Shown piece after piece: positions 26,812 through 36,878 of a stretch of DNA of 64,000 nt. The notes beneath the pieces are model-generated. The model did no database searches and was not told the DNA's origin. It worked only from the letters and a program-made list of their open reading frames with translations. Origin of the DNA: Microbacterium forte (GTDB lineage Bacteria > Actinomycetota > Actinomycetes > Actinomycetales > Microbacteriaceae); contig NZ_CP116871.1 of the NCBI RefSeq assembly GCF_031885415.1, positions 1,860,001-1,924,000 of the forward strand. The letters are read 5' to 3'. The stretch's first letter is position 1, and each line of letters opens with the position of its first letter. Made by a program: the position numbers and the translations under genes.

Positions 26812-29800
26812 TCACTGATAGCTCGGCGGCACCCACAGCAGCTGTGCGGCGACCAGCCCGCGGTCGCGGCTGACGATCTGGGCACGGCCGGGGATCGCCG
26901 GGATCGCCTTGACCTTGCCGATCAGCTGTCCCTCCTCGGGGTTTCCCGAGAGCAGGATGCCGGTGGCGCCCAGGTCGGTCATGCGCTGGATGATCGGATC
27001 GTAGGCGGCACGGCTCGCTCCACCGGTGCGACGCGTGAGGATCACGTGAAGACCGAGGTCTGCCGCCTGCGCGAGCAGCGGGGCGAGCACCGCGACGGGG
27101 TTGCCCTGCGACGTCGACACGAGGTCGTAGTCGTCGATCAGCACGAAGCCCTCTGCGCCCTTCCACCACGACCGTGAGCGCAGCTGGTCGGGCGTGACGT
27201 CGGGGCCGGGGATGCGGCTCTGGAAGAACTGGGCGAGCTCGCTCATCCCACCCTCGGTCATCTCGTGCGAGGTGAGGTAGGCACCGAGGTAGTCCTGCGG
27301 GATCTCACCGAGCAGCGCGCGACGGTAGTCGACGACGAAGATCTTCGCCTCGGTCGGACCATAGAGACGCGTGATCTCGTGCACGACACCGCGGAGCATC
27401 GACGACTTGCCCGAATCTGCGTCGCCGTAGAGATAGAGCAGCGGCTCTTCGAGCGGGTCGATCGAGAACGGCGCGAGGTTCGCCTCGTCGATGCCGAGCA
27501 GGATCTCACGCGGCTCCGAGCCGTCCGCCGACGCGGCGGCGGCCACTGCCCGGAGGTCGGCGTGGCTGATGCGCGAGGGCAGCAGACGCAGCTTGGGGCC
27601 GGCGGGGCCGTGCCATGCGGATGCGACGCGGGTGACGAGATCGTCGATGCCGCCGGCGAGCGAGGATGCGTCGTCGACGCCGTCGATGCGCGGCAGCGCC
27701 GTGAGCATCTGCAGGCCGTTCTCGTTGAGACCGCGACCAGGGATCGCCGTGACGTTCTCGGCGGCCTTGCGGTTGACCTCGGAGTCCGTCGGGTCGCCGA
27801 GCCGCAGCTCGATGCGGGTGCCGATGAGGTCCTTGATGTTGGCACGGACCTCCATCCAGCGCGACGCCGTGATGATGATGTGCACGCCGTAGGTGAGTCC
27901 TCGCGCGGCGATGGCATGGATCTGCGGTTCGAGCATCTCGAACTCCGCACGCAGGGTTCCCCAGCCGTCGACCATGAGGAAGATGTCGCCGTATCCGTCA
28001 TCGGCGAGTCCTTGGGCGCGGCGCTGTCGGTAGGTGTCGATCGAGTCGATGCCGTTCTGCCGGAAATACACCTCGCGCGCGTTGAGCAGGCTGGTGACCT
28101 CGGCGACCGTGCGGCGCACGATGTCGGGCTCGGAGCGCGTCGCCACGCCGCTGATGTGCGTGAAACGCTGCAGTCCCGTGAAGCTGCCACCGCCGAAGTC
28201 GATGACGAAGAACTGCACCTCCTGTGGTGTGTGCGTGAGGGCGAGGGCGACCAGCGCGGTGCGGGCGAGGGTGCTCTTGCCGCTGAGCGGCGCACCGACG
28301 ATCGCCATGTGACCGGCCGCGCCCCCGAGCGAGATCGCGAGATTCTCGCGCCGCTGCTCGAGCGGCACATCGACGATTCCGAGCGGCACGGTGAGCGCCC
28401 CAGCACCTCTCCACCGCGGCGAGATGAGTCCGAGGGCGGGGTCTTCGACGAGATCGCCGAACAGCTGATCGAGGGTGGCAGGGGTCTCGAGCGGCGGCAG
28501 CCACACCTGGTGGGCCGCCGGCCCTCGTCCGCTCATCATCTCGACGGCGATCTCGAAGCTGTTGCGCTTCTCTTCGGGCTCGGCGTCGACGACGACCTCG
28601 GGCTCCTCGACCGTCGTCTCGGCTCGCCACACCGGCGCCGCGGTGAAGAGCTCGACCGCGGTCGAGCCCGTGCTCTGCGCAGAACCGGATGCCGCACGGC
28701 GCCGACGGCGGGGCGGGGGTCCTGACACGTAGGCGGCACGGAACTGCGTCATGGTCTCGGTGTCGGACTTCAGGATTCCGGCGCCGGGCTGCGTGGGCAG
28801 GTGATAGGCGTCGGGGACTCCGAGGACGGTGCGCGATTCGGCGGCGGAGAAGGTGCGCAGACCGATGCGGTACGACAGGTGGGTGTCGAGTCCGCGGAGC
28901 TTGCCCTCTTCCAGACGCTGCGACGAGAGCAGCAGGTGCACCTGCAGCGAACGGCCGAGTCGGCCGATGTTCACGAAGGTGTCGACGAACTCGGGCTTCG
29001 CCGACAGCAGCTCCGAGAACTCGTCGGCGACGATGAGCAGCGCAGGAAGCGGCGCGAGGTCGGTGCGGCCGCCACGACGGGCCTTCTCGTAGTCGGCGAC
29101 GTTGGCGAAGGGTCCGGTCGCCCGGAGCAGTTCCTGACGCCGAACCATCTCACCCTGCAGCGCATCCTGCATGCGGTCGACCAGCGAGATCTCCTCGCCG
29201 AGGTTCGTGATGATCGCCGACACGTGCGGCATGTCGGCCATGCCTGCGAAGGTGGCTCCACCCTTGAAGTCGACGAGCACGAAGTTGAGCTGCTCGGGCG
29301 AGTGGGTCATCGCGAGCGCGAGCACGAGCGTGCGGAGGACCTCGGACTTTCCCGAACCGGTCGCACCGATGATGAGGCCGTGCGGGCCCATGCCCTGCTG
29401 AGCCGACTCTTTGATGTCGAGGATCAGCGGGCTGCCGTCTTCCGTCTGCCCGATGGGCACACGCAGCCGATCCCGCTCGAGACGCGGCGACCAGGCCGCA
29501 TCGAGATCGAGATCACGGACGTCGGGGAGGCCGAGCAGCTCGACGAGCTCGGCCTGATCGGTCGCGCTCTTCTTCTTCGTGATCGTCGTGCCGCCCGAGT
29601 AGAGGGCGATGAGTCGCCGGGCGGTCGCCTCGGCTTCGACGATGCTGATCGCGTCGGCCTCGAAGGGGCGAGCAGGCACCTGCAGACTGACGAGCTCGGC
29701 TCGGCTGCCCTTGTCGCCCGGCGCGAACGCGATGCGCAGGGCGTTCGGGTCGTCGAGATCGCCCCACCGGGAGGGGAGGTCGATCACGGTCACCCCCTGC

Positions 29801-30786
29801 ACGCCGTCGCCGCTCGCCAGCACGTCGTTGAACGAGGTGGTGATGCCATCCGTCAGGATCACGATGTGCGGCGCCTTGACGCCGGAGCCGTCGCGGGCGA
29901 AACGCGGCCGCTCGCGCACCTCAGCGGGGAGCATGTCCTCGAGCTCTGACAGCTGAGAGCCGATCATGCGTGCGGCGCCGAGACCGTCCCTGACCGTGCG
30001 CGAATGCGTGTGCGGCATCCACTTGGCCCATTCCCACTGGGGCAGCACGGCCGCGTCAGCGGCGATCACGATCTGCACCGTGTCTGGGTCGTGCATGGTC
30101 GCGAGGTGCAGCAGCATGGCGCGCGCGAGGCCGCGGGATTCGGTCTCGTCTCCCGTGATCTCGACACGGGCGTAGTCGCGCAGCGTGATGCCGAGCGAGA
30201 GGTTCTTCTGGATCTCGTGCGTCAGCATGAAGCGATGCGCGGCCGATGCGGCGACCGGGTCGAGCTGCGCGAGCGGGGGCAGCTCGGGCGCCTCGAGCGA
30301 GATGCACAGCGGCTGGTCGCTCGTGCCGACGCGCACGGAGAGGAAATCGGGGTCGTTCACGCCGCGCTCCCACACCCTCGTGCGCTCTTCGGCGATGTAG
30401 GGCAGGGCCGAAGGCGCAGGAAGGTGCCAGTTCGCCGCGCGGCGCTGCTGCCGCGCCGCGACCCTCACTGTCTGGCGCAGCTCGGTCAGGTACGCGAGGT
30501 ACTCCCGACGCTCGCCGAGAGTCGCAGCCTGACGCTGCGATCGCTGACGCCAGCCGTTCACCGCGACGAACCCGAGCGACGACAGCAGGAACATGCCGCC
30601 GGTGAGCAGACCCGTCACCGACTGGTTCGACATCGTGACCATGACGATCGCACCCACACTGCCCAGCATCGGCAGCAGGGATCCGAGGATCCCCATGCCG
30701 CCGTCATTGGGCTGAAGCTCAGGGGGCGCCTGAACGGGGAGCTTTCCGGAGGGGACGCGGGGCGGCGCGAGACGGGGTCCTGTCAT
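26812..30786 (-). CDS. eccC: Type VII secretion ATPase EccC with three FtsK/SpoIIIE domains
   Basis: 1,324 residues, the full fused EccCa-EccCb form. Two N-terminal membrane helices (about 32-50 and 57-77) anchor it in the membrane; a linker domain leads to three ATPase domains that power export of WXG100 substrates. Walker A motifs are GATGSGKS (about 474), GAPLSGKS (about 832) and GDADSGKS (about 1124). The first domain has a canonical Walker B acid pair (VADE), while the second and third read VDG and IDD, matching the family pattern in which the first domain is the main hydrolase. The start overlaps the RDD-FHA stop as ATGA. Confidence 0.97.
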   Translation of the reverse strand: MTGPRLAPPRVPSGKLPVQAPPELQPNDGGMGILGSLLPMLGSVGAIVMVTMSNQSVTGLLTGGMFLLSSLGFVAVNGWRQRSQRQAATLGERREYLAYLTELRQTVRVAARQQRRAANWHLPAPSALPYIAEERTRVWERGVNDPDFLSVRVGTSDQPLCISLEAPELPPLAQLDPVAASAAHRFMLTHEIQKNLSLGITLRDYARVEITGDETESRGLARAMLLHLATMHDPDTVQIVIAADAAVLPQWEWAKWMPHTHSRTVRDGLGAARMIGSQLSELEDMLPAEVRERPRFARDGSGVKAPHIVILTDGITTSFNDVLASGDGVQGVTVIDLPSRWGDLDDPNALRIAFAPGDKGSRAELVSLQVPARPFEADAISIVEAEATARRLIALYSGGTTITKKKSATDQAELVELLGLPDVRDLDLDAAWSPRLERDRLRVPIGQTEDGSPLILDIKESAQQGMGPHGLIIGATGSGKSEVLRTLVLALAMTHSPEQLNFVLVDFKGGATFAGMADMPHVSAIITNLGEEISLVDRMQDALQGEMVRRQELLRATGPFANVADYEKARRGGRTDLAPLPALLIVADEFSELLSAKPEFVDTFVNIGRLGRSLQVHLLLSSQRLEEGKLRGLDTHLSYRIGLRTFSAAESRTVLGVPDAYHLPTQPGAGILKSDTETMTQFRAAYVSGPPPRRRRRAASGSAQSTGSTAVELFTAAPVWRAETTVEEPEVVVDAEPEEKRNSFEIAVEMMSGRGPAAHQVWLPPLETPATLDQLFGDLVEDPALGLISPRWRGAGALTVPLGIVDVPLEQRRENLAISLGGAAGHMAIVGAPLSGKSTLARTALVALALTHTPQEVQFFVIDFGGGSFTGLQRFTHISGVATRSEPDIVRRTVAEVTSLLNAREVYFRQNGIDSIDTYRQRRAQGLADDGYGDIFLMVDGWGTLRAEFEMLEPQIHAIAARGLTYGVHIIITASRWMEVRANIKDLIGTRIELRLGDPTDSEVNRKAAENVTAIPGRGLNENGLQMLTALPRIDGVDDASSLAGGIDDLVTRVASAWHGPAGPKLRLLPSRISHADLRAVAAAASADGSEPREILLGIDEANLAPFSIDPLEEPLLYLYGDADSGKSSMLRGVVHEITRLYGPTEAKIFVVDYRRALLGEIPQDYLGAYLTSHEMTEGGMSELAQFFQSRIPGPDVTPDQLRSRSWWKGAEGFVLIDDYDLVSTSQGNPVAVLAPLLAQAADLGLHVILTRRTGGASRAAYDPIIQRMTDLGATGILLSGNPEEGQLIGKVKAIPAIPGRAQIVSRDRGLVAAQLLWVPPSYQ

Positions 30787-32027
30787 GCTCTCTCTCCGGC
30801 GCTGCTGTCCGTGGCCAGCAGGAGGCTGATGGTGAAGCTGCGGTTGCCGATCCTGACGCGATCCGCGTCGTCGAGCAGGACGCGCTCACCGGCGACGAGC
30901 TCGGTCGTCTGCCCGTCGTCGGATCGGATGTCGGAGCCGTTGGTGGATCCGAAATCGGTGACCCAGGTGCGGCCGCGCGAGTGCTCGAGGCGCAGGTGCG
31001 TCTTCGACACCGAAGAGTCGGGGTCGGTCACGATCACGAGTCGGTCGTCGTGCACACTCGCCGCAGGTGCGCGTCCGAGGTTCGCCGCGAGCGGCAGCCC
31101 GAGCTGCACGCGCTGCCCGGTGTCGAAGATCAGGAGCAGCGCTCCGGACTCGGATGCCTGGGCGGCGGGATCGGACTGCTGTGCTGCGGCCGGGGCGACG
31201 GTGAAGAGCGGCCTGTTGTCCCCCTGCGACACGGGTGCGGGCGTCTCGGTGCGGTGCGAGGCCGCGCGAGAGTCGGTCGGCTCGGAGTCCTCGTCGATGA
31301 CGGACGGGTGTGCGCCCAGAGGCACGACCTGCGGAGGCGCCAGAGGGGCGGCGGCCTCGGCGACGGAGACCTTCTGCTGTGCGTCCGCGGCGGCACGAGG
31401 CGGGACCGAGACCACGACGGTGCCGGCGACGCGATCGGCCCAGGACTGACGGCGACCACCGCGATCCCACGCGCTCGACGCGACGACGACCCAGCTGCCG
31501 ACCGCCACCAGGAAACCGGCGCCCGTGATGATCGCGCGCACGAACTGGCGCCCGACGCCCGGCGAGTAGGGCCGGTCGCCGCGGGCGGCGCGCAGACGAA
31601 GCACGGCGTTGCCGAGGGTGAGTCCGGTGCGCGCTTCGAGCACGCAGAGGAAGATCGCGAGCTCGGCGGCCGTGAGCCCTGCGAGCAGCATGCTGCGGGT
31701 GGTGATGAGCACGATCGCCGCGCTGAGGATCACTGCCGCGGCATCGAGTGTGAAGGCGGCGATCCGCGCTCCGGTCCCCGCCGGCGCGCCGACGAAAGCC
31801 GGGCCGAGCCCGTCAGAGGGGCGTCTCGTCCTGGCGCGTGTCGAGACGATCGGCGTCGGTGCGGGAGGCGTGGATCCCGACCGCAGCGGTGCGCCGTCGA
31901 CTCCGGGCGGAGCCGCGATCAACGCCGGCGGCAGCGCGGGGATCTCACCAGGCTGGCCGGGTCCCGGATGCACGGGTGGGATGGTGCCACCGCCCGGCCA
32001 GGGCTGTGGTTCGCCGTTCCCGATCAT
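30783..32027 (-). CDS. RDD-FHA membrane protein of the type VII locus
   Basis: 414 residues from the ATG at 32027, which overlaps the EccD-like stop as ATGA; the frame opens further upstream but inside that gene. A Pro-rich N terminus is followed by an RDD-type membrane domain of about four helices (about 75-210), a long flexible Ala/Pro linker and a C-terminal FHA domain (about 315-405) with the phosphothreonine-binding marks LGR, S-x-T-H and STNG. It probably reads a Ser/Thr kinase signal and passes it to the secretion machine; the only kinase in the window is at 58684. The target is inferred. Confidence 0.9.
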   Translation of the reverse strand: MIGNGEPQPWPGGGTIPPVHPGPGQPGEIPALPPALIAAPPGVDGAPLRSGSTPPAPTPIVSTRARTRRPSDGLGPAFVGAPAGTGARIAAFTLDAAAVILSAAIVLITTRSMLLAGLTAAELAIFLCVLEARTGLTLGNAVLRLRAARGDRPYSPGVGRQFVRAIITGAGFLVAVGSWVVVASSAWDRGGRRQSWADRVAGTVVVSVPPRAAADAQQKVSVAEAAAPLAPPQVVPLGAHPSVIDEDSEPTDSRAASHRTETPAPVSQGDNRPLFTVAPAAAQQSDPAAQASESGALLLIFDTGQRVQLGLPLAANLGRAPAASVHDDRLVIVTDPDSSVSKTHLRLEHSRGRTWVTDFGSTNGSDIRSDDGQTTELVAGERVLLDDADRVRIGNRSFTISLLLATDSSAGERA

Positions 32028-33388
32028 CCCGCCATCATTCCACGAAGGAGGGACAGCGCATTCGCGTAGAGGAGCGCCGCGGGGAGGGCGAGCGCGACGG
32101 CGAGCCATTCGAAGGCGTCTCCGAAGCGCGACCAGACGAGCGAGCTCGCGCCGCGCGAGATGGGGATGATGACCGCGACCGCGGTGAGACCGACAGCGAA
32201 CAGCACAAGGGCACCGAGCACCTGGAAGCCGTCGCCCATCGCGGCGGATGCCTGCAGACCGGCGACCAGGAACACGACGGCGGCGGCCGCACGGGGAAGC
32301 CAGCGGAGGATGCGCGAGGTCGTGTGCCGGGGTGTCAGCAGCAGCGCGAGGCCGACGCAGACGAGAAGTGCGATGCCTCCGGAGATCACGAAGGGGTCGT
32401 CCGGCCACGGACGCAGGAACGCGAGGGGGGTCATCAGAGCGGCGACGATGCTGAGCACGGCGGTTCCGGCGATGAGTCGTGCCGAGGAATCGTCGACGAC
32501 GGCGATGATGCGCTCGGGTCGCAGGAGACCGACGGACTCGGGGATGGCTCCGCGGACCGTCCAGCGACTGGTCATGAAGTGCTTGTAGTCGATGAAGTAC
32601 CCCTCAGGGAGGTTCACCAGGCTGCTCGGCAGAGCGCGCAGTCCGAGCGGCACGAGTCCGAGCGAGATGGCGGCGGCCTCGGCCGGTCCCCAGCGCAGCA
32701 GCAACGCGAGCCCCCAGACCGCGGCGACGCCGACGAGGAGCACGGTCGCGGTTCCGGCGGCCGCCCGCATCGGACGCGCTCGGGCAGAGACGGCGATGAC
32801 CGCCGTGGTGATTCCGGCGGCGAGAAGACCTGCGGCGGCGGAGAGGTGCGCGCTCGCGTCGAGTTCCGCCGGGATCAGGAGAGCGCCCGCGGCGAACGAG
32901 AGGAGGACCGGGGCGAGGACCCCGAGGATGCCGCGCACCCCTGCCGCCGAATCCCGGCGCGACCATGCGACCGCTCCGCTGACGGCACCGACCACGAGGA
33001 AGAGACCGATCAGGAGTCTGAGCAGCGGATCTCCGGCCCCCTGTGCGAAGACGGCGACGAGCAGCAGCCCGCTGACCGCGAGCATCCACCATCGAGCACC
33101 GTGGTCTGCGCGTGACGCCCGTTCGTTCGTCACCGCAGGTCGGGCCTGCGGCGCCAGCGCCGTGCGGTCGATGAGCGCATAGAGACCGCCATCGACGAGG
33201 TCTTCGCACTCGGTGTCCCCGGGGATCTCGAACCCGCCGGGACCGATCGTCACGAATCGATCAGCCGTGGACAGTCCGCTGAGGATGAGTGCGTCGTCGA
33301 GGGTCTCGTCGAACGGAAGCGAGAGATCGAATCGACGATCCTCGCTCTGAAGAACGATCCGACGCCGCTCTACCGTTTCGACTGACAT
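32024..33388 (-). CDS. EccD-like integral membrane protein with an N-terminal ubiquitin fold
   Basis: 454 residues. Residues ~8-80 have the ubiquitin-like YukD/EccD pattern (RIVLQSEDRRFDLSLPFDET), then about eleven membrane helices follow from residue 98. This matches the channel-forming EccD family, yet a second and more typical EccD lies at 37805 in the rightward arm. The two differ strongly in sequence, so they may form a heteromeric pore or serve different machines. It lies 115 nt after the glycine-rich WxG gene and is coupled to the RDD-FHA gene. Confidence 0.85.
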   Translation of the reverse strand: MSVETVERRRIVLQSEDRRFDLSLPFDETLDDALILSGLSTADRFVTIGPGGFEIPGDTECEDLVDGGLYALIDRTALAPQARPAVTNERASRADHGARWWMLAVSGLLLVAVFAQGAGDPLLRLLIGLFLVVGAVSGAVAWSRRDSAAGVRGILGVLAPVLLSFAAGALLIPAELDASAHLSAAAGLLAAGITTAVIAVSARARPMRAAAGTATVLLVGVAAVWGLALLLRWGPAEAAAISLGLVPLGLRALPSSLVNLPEGYFIDYKHFMTSRWTVRGAIPESVGLLRPERIIAVVDDSSARLIAGTAVLSIVAALMTPLAFLRPWPDDPFVISGGIALLVCVGLALLLTPRHTTSRILRWLPRAAAAVVFLVAGLQASAAMGDGFQVLGALVLFAVGLTAVAVIIPISRGASSLVWSRFGDAFEWLAVALALPAALLYANALSLLRGMMAG

Positions 33389-33503
33389 ACCTGAACCCTA
33401 TCGACCGTGTGCGGCTCTCGCCGCGGCCCATCCGACCACTGATCACCCTGATGCCGAGGGCGTGCACGGCATCCGCCGCCCACGCTCTCCGCCGCCCCGT
33501 GGA

Positions 33504-34982
33504 TCAGTCTGTGTGCTCGTCACGGGAGCCGGCCTGCGCGCTCTTCGCACGCGGACCACGCTCCTCTTCATCTTCGAGCTTGGGGGCGATCGGGCCTCCG
33601 AGTCCGGAGCGCTTCGCCTTGTCCTCCTCGTCGGCTCCGCCGGCGCCCATCATGCCCATGCCGGGGCGACCACCGGCCGCACCGGACGAACCGGCACCGG
33701 CCGAGCCCGACGCAGAACCGGGGCCGCCCGCGCCGCCCACGCCACCCACGCCACCCACGCCACCGACGCCACCGCGAGCAGTGCCGCCCGCGGCCGTTCC
33801 GCCGGCAGCGCCGGACGCGGAGTTGCCGAGGAGCCCGCCGCCCGACTTGAGCCCTGCGCCGGATGCCGAGCCGCCGATTCCTCCCATGCTGCCGACACTG
33901 GCGATCTTCGAGCTGGCGGCGATCGCCGCCGCTCCCGCACCCCCTCCGACGACGCCACCCAGGCCGCCACCGCCACCGGGCAGGAACGCCCCAGGAAGCG
34001 AACCGCCCGGGGACGCACCAGAACCAGGGCCGCCGGCCCCACCGGGGTAACCGCCACCACCCGTGCCGATGGGCGCCCCGGGGAGCACCCCGCCGCCGGG
34101 GTGATCGACCGAAGGGTCGCCGTCTCCGCTGCCCGAGCCGTCGGGGTCGACGCCTTCCACCCCACCGGGATAGGTCGGCTCCCAGCCGCCGGGATACGTC
34201 GGCTCCCCACCGCCGGGGTACGTCGGCTCCCAGCCGCCGGGATACGTCGGCTCCCAGCCGCCGGGGTTGAGGCCGCCGCTTCCACCCCCGCCGCCGGGGT
34301 GCGTCGGGAACGTCGGCGTCGAGGGCTGCTGCCCGCCGCCGCCGGCCCCGGGACCCGAAGGCGACGACCCTCCTCCGGGATAGGTGATCTGCGGACCATC
34401 GATGCCCGTCCCTGGGTCGACCGGCTTCTCAGGCGGGGTGGGTACTGCGACGCGCGGATCGAAATCCGCCAACGTCGAGGATGCCTTTGTGAGCGACTTC
34501 GCCGACGGCGAGAGGTCCCTCTCGATCTGATCGACGATCTTCTTCGCTTCCTCCTCACGCTGGTTGCCGAGGAACCCGCCGATCACATCGAGGGCCTTGT
34601 CGGCGGCGAGCGGGCCGAGCACCGGGTGCACGACGACGGATCCCACCTTGGCCGCGTTCGCCCAGAACGGATCGACGGTGGCTGACGGGAGCTCCGCGGC
34701 CGCGGCGTTGCGGCGGTAGGTGTTGGCGTGTTCGATCGTCTCGGTGAGATGCCCCACGTACGTCTCGATCATCCGGAAGTTCTGCTGCAGCCGAGCCAGC
34801 GCGCTCCGCGCAGCCTCTGCAGAGCTTCCCTCCCACGCCGCCGACTCGAGCACAGTGCCCAATGCGCGGTCCAGCGTAGTGAGTGCCGTCCGCAACGACG
34901 CCGCCTTCGGAATCCGCCAGTCCTCGAGCCCCCGGATCCGTTCGAGCTCGGTCTCGTAGGGCCCTGCCCCTTGACTACTCAC
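33504..34982 (-). CDS. WxG-domain protein with a long glycine-rich tail (PPE/PE_PGRS-like candidate substrate)
   Basis: 492 residues from GTG at 34982, with AGGGGGAG six nt upstream; it overlaps the mycosin stop by eight nt. Residues 1-~185 are helical with W50-E-G52 in a helical hairpin, as in WXG100/PPE-type secretion domains. Residues ~200-460 are Gly/Pro/Ser-rich, with four GGWEPTYP-type 8-residue units (34161-34266) and a final GGVGG run. The tail ends in a charged segment. The layout is that of an exported type VII substrate with a low-complexity tail, though it is not clearly homologous to mycobacterial PPE. The function is unknown. Confidence 0.82.
   Translation of the reverse strand: MSSQGAGPYETELERIRGLEDWRIPKAASLRTALTTLDRALGTVLESAAWEGSSAEAARSALARLQQNFRMIETYVGHLTETIEHANTYRRNAAAAELPSATVDPFWANAAKVGSVVVHPVLGPLAADKALDVIGGFLGNQREEEAKKIVDQIERDLSPSAKSLTKASSTLADFDPRVAVPTPPEKPVDPGTGIDGPQITYPGGGSSPSGPGAGGGGQQPSTPTFPTHPGGGGGSGGLNPGGWEPTYPGGWEPTYPGGGEPTYPGGWEPTYPGGVEGVDPDGSGSGDGDPSVDHPGGGVLPGAPIGTGGGGYPGGAGGPGSGASPGGSLPGAFLPGGGGGLGGVVGGGAGAAAIAASSKIASVGSMGGIGGSASGAGLKSGGGLLGNSASGAAGGTAAGGTARGGVGGVGGVGGVGGAGGPGSASGSAGAGSSGAAGGRPGMGMMGAGGADEEDKAKRSGLGGPIAPKLEDEEERGPRAKSAQAGSRDEHTD
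34161..34266. repeat. 24-bp tandem repeats coding GGWEPTYP units
   Basis: About four near-identical 24-bp units within the gene at 33504-34982 encode repeated Trp-Glu-Pro-Thr-Tyr-Pro blocks (one unit has Gly for Trp), joined by Gly-Gly. Confidence 0.85.
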
Positions 34983-36345
34983 GATGGTCTCCCCCTTGTT
35001 GTGTCGTCTGTCGCCGAGACGATCTCGTCAGGACCACGGCGAGCACCACGCCGCCGATGACGAGAATCGCGATCACGACTCCCCCGCCGACCAGGAACGG
35101 CATCGCGTCGACGCCCTCCGACGACGCCCCGCCGGCCGGATCGCTCGTCGGCTGCGAGGTGGCTTCCGCCTCGAGCAACCGGGCTTCCTCGTCCACGGTG
35201 GCCTGATTGGGAAGAGCGTCCTCGTTCTCCGCGTCGAAGAGCGGATTCACATCCGGATACTTGGTCGGGTCGACCGCGAGCATCCCCGTGAGCGAGATCG
35301 CTCCGTACCCACCGCTGTTGTCCCACTTCGGCTCGTGTTCGCCCTTTGTGCCCGTGTTGTGGATCAGGCTCTGGATGAGCTGATTCGAGGTGGCATCCGG
35401 ATATTTCTGCTTCACCACAGCCAGGAAGCCCGCGGCGATCGGGGCAGCGAACGACGTGCCTGACCGCAGCTGCTGTGCGTCCCAGGAATCAGCGGTCCCC
35501 TGCGCGATGACGTCGAGTCCGGGCGATGCGATGATCACGTCGTCGCTCAGATTGGGCGACGGCTCTGCGAGCGCCGGGTCGTACGTCGAGTACTGGATCT
35601 GCCCGTCAGGACCGAACGCCTGAACCGCGATCACCCCGTTGTAGCTCGACGGCCAGTCGCCCACTCCGCCGACGTTCGGGAGAGAGCCGAGCACCACCAC
35701 ACCGGCCGCGTGCGCCTTGGCCACCGCATACGACGCGTCGACGAGCCCCCCCAGAGAGACGGAGATGATGTCGGCGCCGTCATCCACCGCATCCGAGATC
35801 GCCTGGGCCAGGCCCGACGCGAGGTTCCTCTCTTCCCGGGTGTCGCCGTCGCCGATCAACTCGCCGTTCTCCTGAAGGCATGTCGAATCGACGTCGTTGC
35901 CCTGGGGCGCACTCGAGGTGACCATCGAGTTGTAGTAGAGCACCTTCGCGCCGGGCGCCACGCCCCTGATCGGCGTCCCGCCGACGGCTTCGCCGGTGCC
36001 CAGGATCATCGACGCCACATTCGTGCCGTGGTTCGCGGCCACATAGTCGGACGACACCGCGTCGTACCTCTCACCTGAGGCATCGAAGCAATATGACTCC
36101 TCGCGCACCTCGAGGTCTGCTCCCCGAAGTCCTGGCGCGTCAGGATTCACCTGCGTGTCGACCACAGCGATCGTGACTCCGGCCCCGTCGAAACCCGCAT
36201 CGATCGCCGCCTGCACCTTGCCTCGAGTGAAATACCAGAGCCCGCCTTCCGACGCGTCTGTGGCGGCGGCAGCCGGGACCGCGACCGCGATGCTCAGCGC
36301 GACCACGCCGATCACTGCAGCGATCGACCGCCGCACTCGGGTCAT
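34975..36345 (-). CDS. mycP: Mycosin: type VII-associated subtilisin protease (leftward arm)
   Basis: 456 residues. A signal peptide (1-29) is followed by an S8 subtilisin domain with catalytic D63 (VVDTQ), H106 (NHGTNVAS) and S298 (GTSFAAP), all intact. A Pro/Ala/Glu-rich stalk and a C-terminal membrane helix (about 418-442) place the protease outside, tethered to the membrane. Mycosins stabilise the ESX membrane complex and process substrates. Its ATG shares one base with the stop of the preceding small gene (TGATG). A second, dissimilar mycosin lies at 40492. Confidence 0.94.
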   Translation of the reverse strand: MTRVRRSIAAVIGVVALSIAVAVPAAAATDASEGGLWYFTRGKVQAAIDAGFDGAGVTIAVVDTQVNPDAPGLRGADLEVREESYCFDASGERYDAVSSDYVAANHGTNVASMILGTGEAVGGTPIRGVAPGAKVLYYNSMVTSSAPQGNDVDSTCLQENGELIGDGDTREERNLASGLAQAISDAVDDGADIISVSLGGLVDASYAVAKAHAAGVVVLGSLPNVGGVGDWPSSYNGVIAVQAFGPDGQIQYSTYDPALAEPSPNLSDDVIIASPGLDVIAQGTADSWDAQQLRSGTSFAAPIAAGFLAVVKQKYPDATSNQLIQSLIHNTGTKGEHEPKWDNSGGYGAISLTGMLAVDPTKYPDVNPLFDAENEDALPNQATVDEEARLLEAEATSQPTSDPAGGASSEGVDAMPFLVGGGVVIAILVIGGVVLAVVLTRSSRRQTTQQGGDHRE

Positions 36346-36752
36346 CAGTAGTCCATCTCCTCAGGCTCCTCGGCGGCGGCATCCGTCTGCCCGCCGACCG
36401 GCGTCTGCTGGCCTGCCGGCGTCTGCTGGCCTGCCGGCGTCTGCTGGCCGGCGGAGTCGAGCAGGGTCAGGATCAGTTTCGCCTCATCCGCGAGCGCGGC
36501 ATCCTGCTCTGCGATCTCCGTGACCGCCTGTCGGATCGCCTGGTTGGCGTCGTTGAGAGCGGCGATCGAGTTCTCCGTGACGGCACCCATGCCCTGGGCG
36601 ACCTGAGTGACGGCCACCCGGAACTCGGCGGTGGCCTTCGATGACCCGCCCTCAGACACGGCCACCTCGGATGCGGCAGGGAACTGCTGCATGTCGCGCT
36701 CGATGCGCTTCAGCTCGGCGAAGATCTGCTCGAAGTCGAATGCGATGGCCAT
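36345..36752 (-). CDS. Small helical protein of the type VII locus
   Basis: 135 residues from ATG 36752, preferred over TTG 36758 because GGAGGGG lies six nt before the ATG. Residues 1-~95 are predicted helical, with heptad-like spacing. The tail contains three GQQTPA-type 6-residue repeats (36400-36450) and an acidic end (EEPEEMDY). There is no WxG motif. Size and position, between the WXG100 pair and the mycosin, suggest an Esp-like secretion partner or chaperone. No family could be assigned. Confidence 0.75.
   Translation of the reverse strand: MAIAFDFEQIFAELKRIERDMQQFPAASEVAVSEGGSSKATAEFRVAVTQVAQGMGAVTENSIAALNDANQAIRQAVTEIAEQDAALADEAKLILTLLDSAGQQTPAGQQTPAGQQTPVGGQTDAAAEEPEEMDY
36400..36450. 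repeat. 18-bp tandem repeats coding GQQTPA
   Basis: Two full copies and one partial copy of an 18-bp unit starting GGCGTCTGCTGGCC lie in the 3' part of the gene at 36345-36752. Confidence 0.85.
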
Positions 36753-36878
36753 CGACAACCCCTCCCTGTTGACTACGGCGATTCCCGTGACATCTGCTGC
36801 GCCCTCCGACTCGATCGCCGAACAGCACAGCAGACGGCGCGGGCCCGGCGCATCTCTGCGTCGGGCCCGCGCCGGAGA

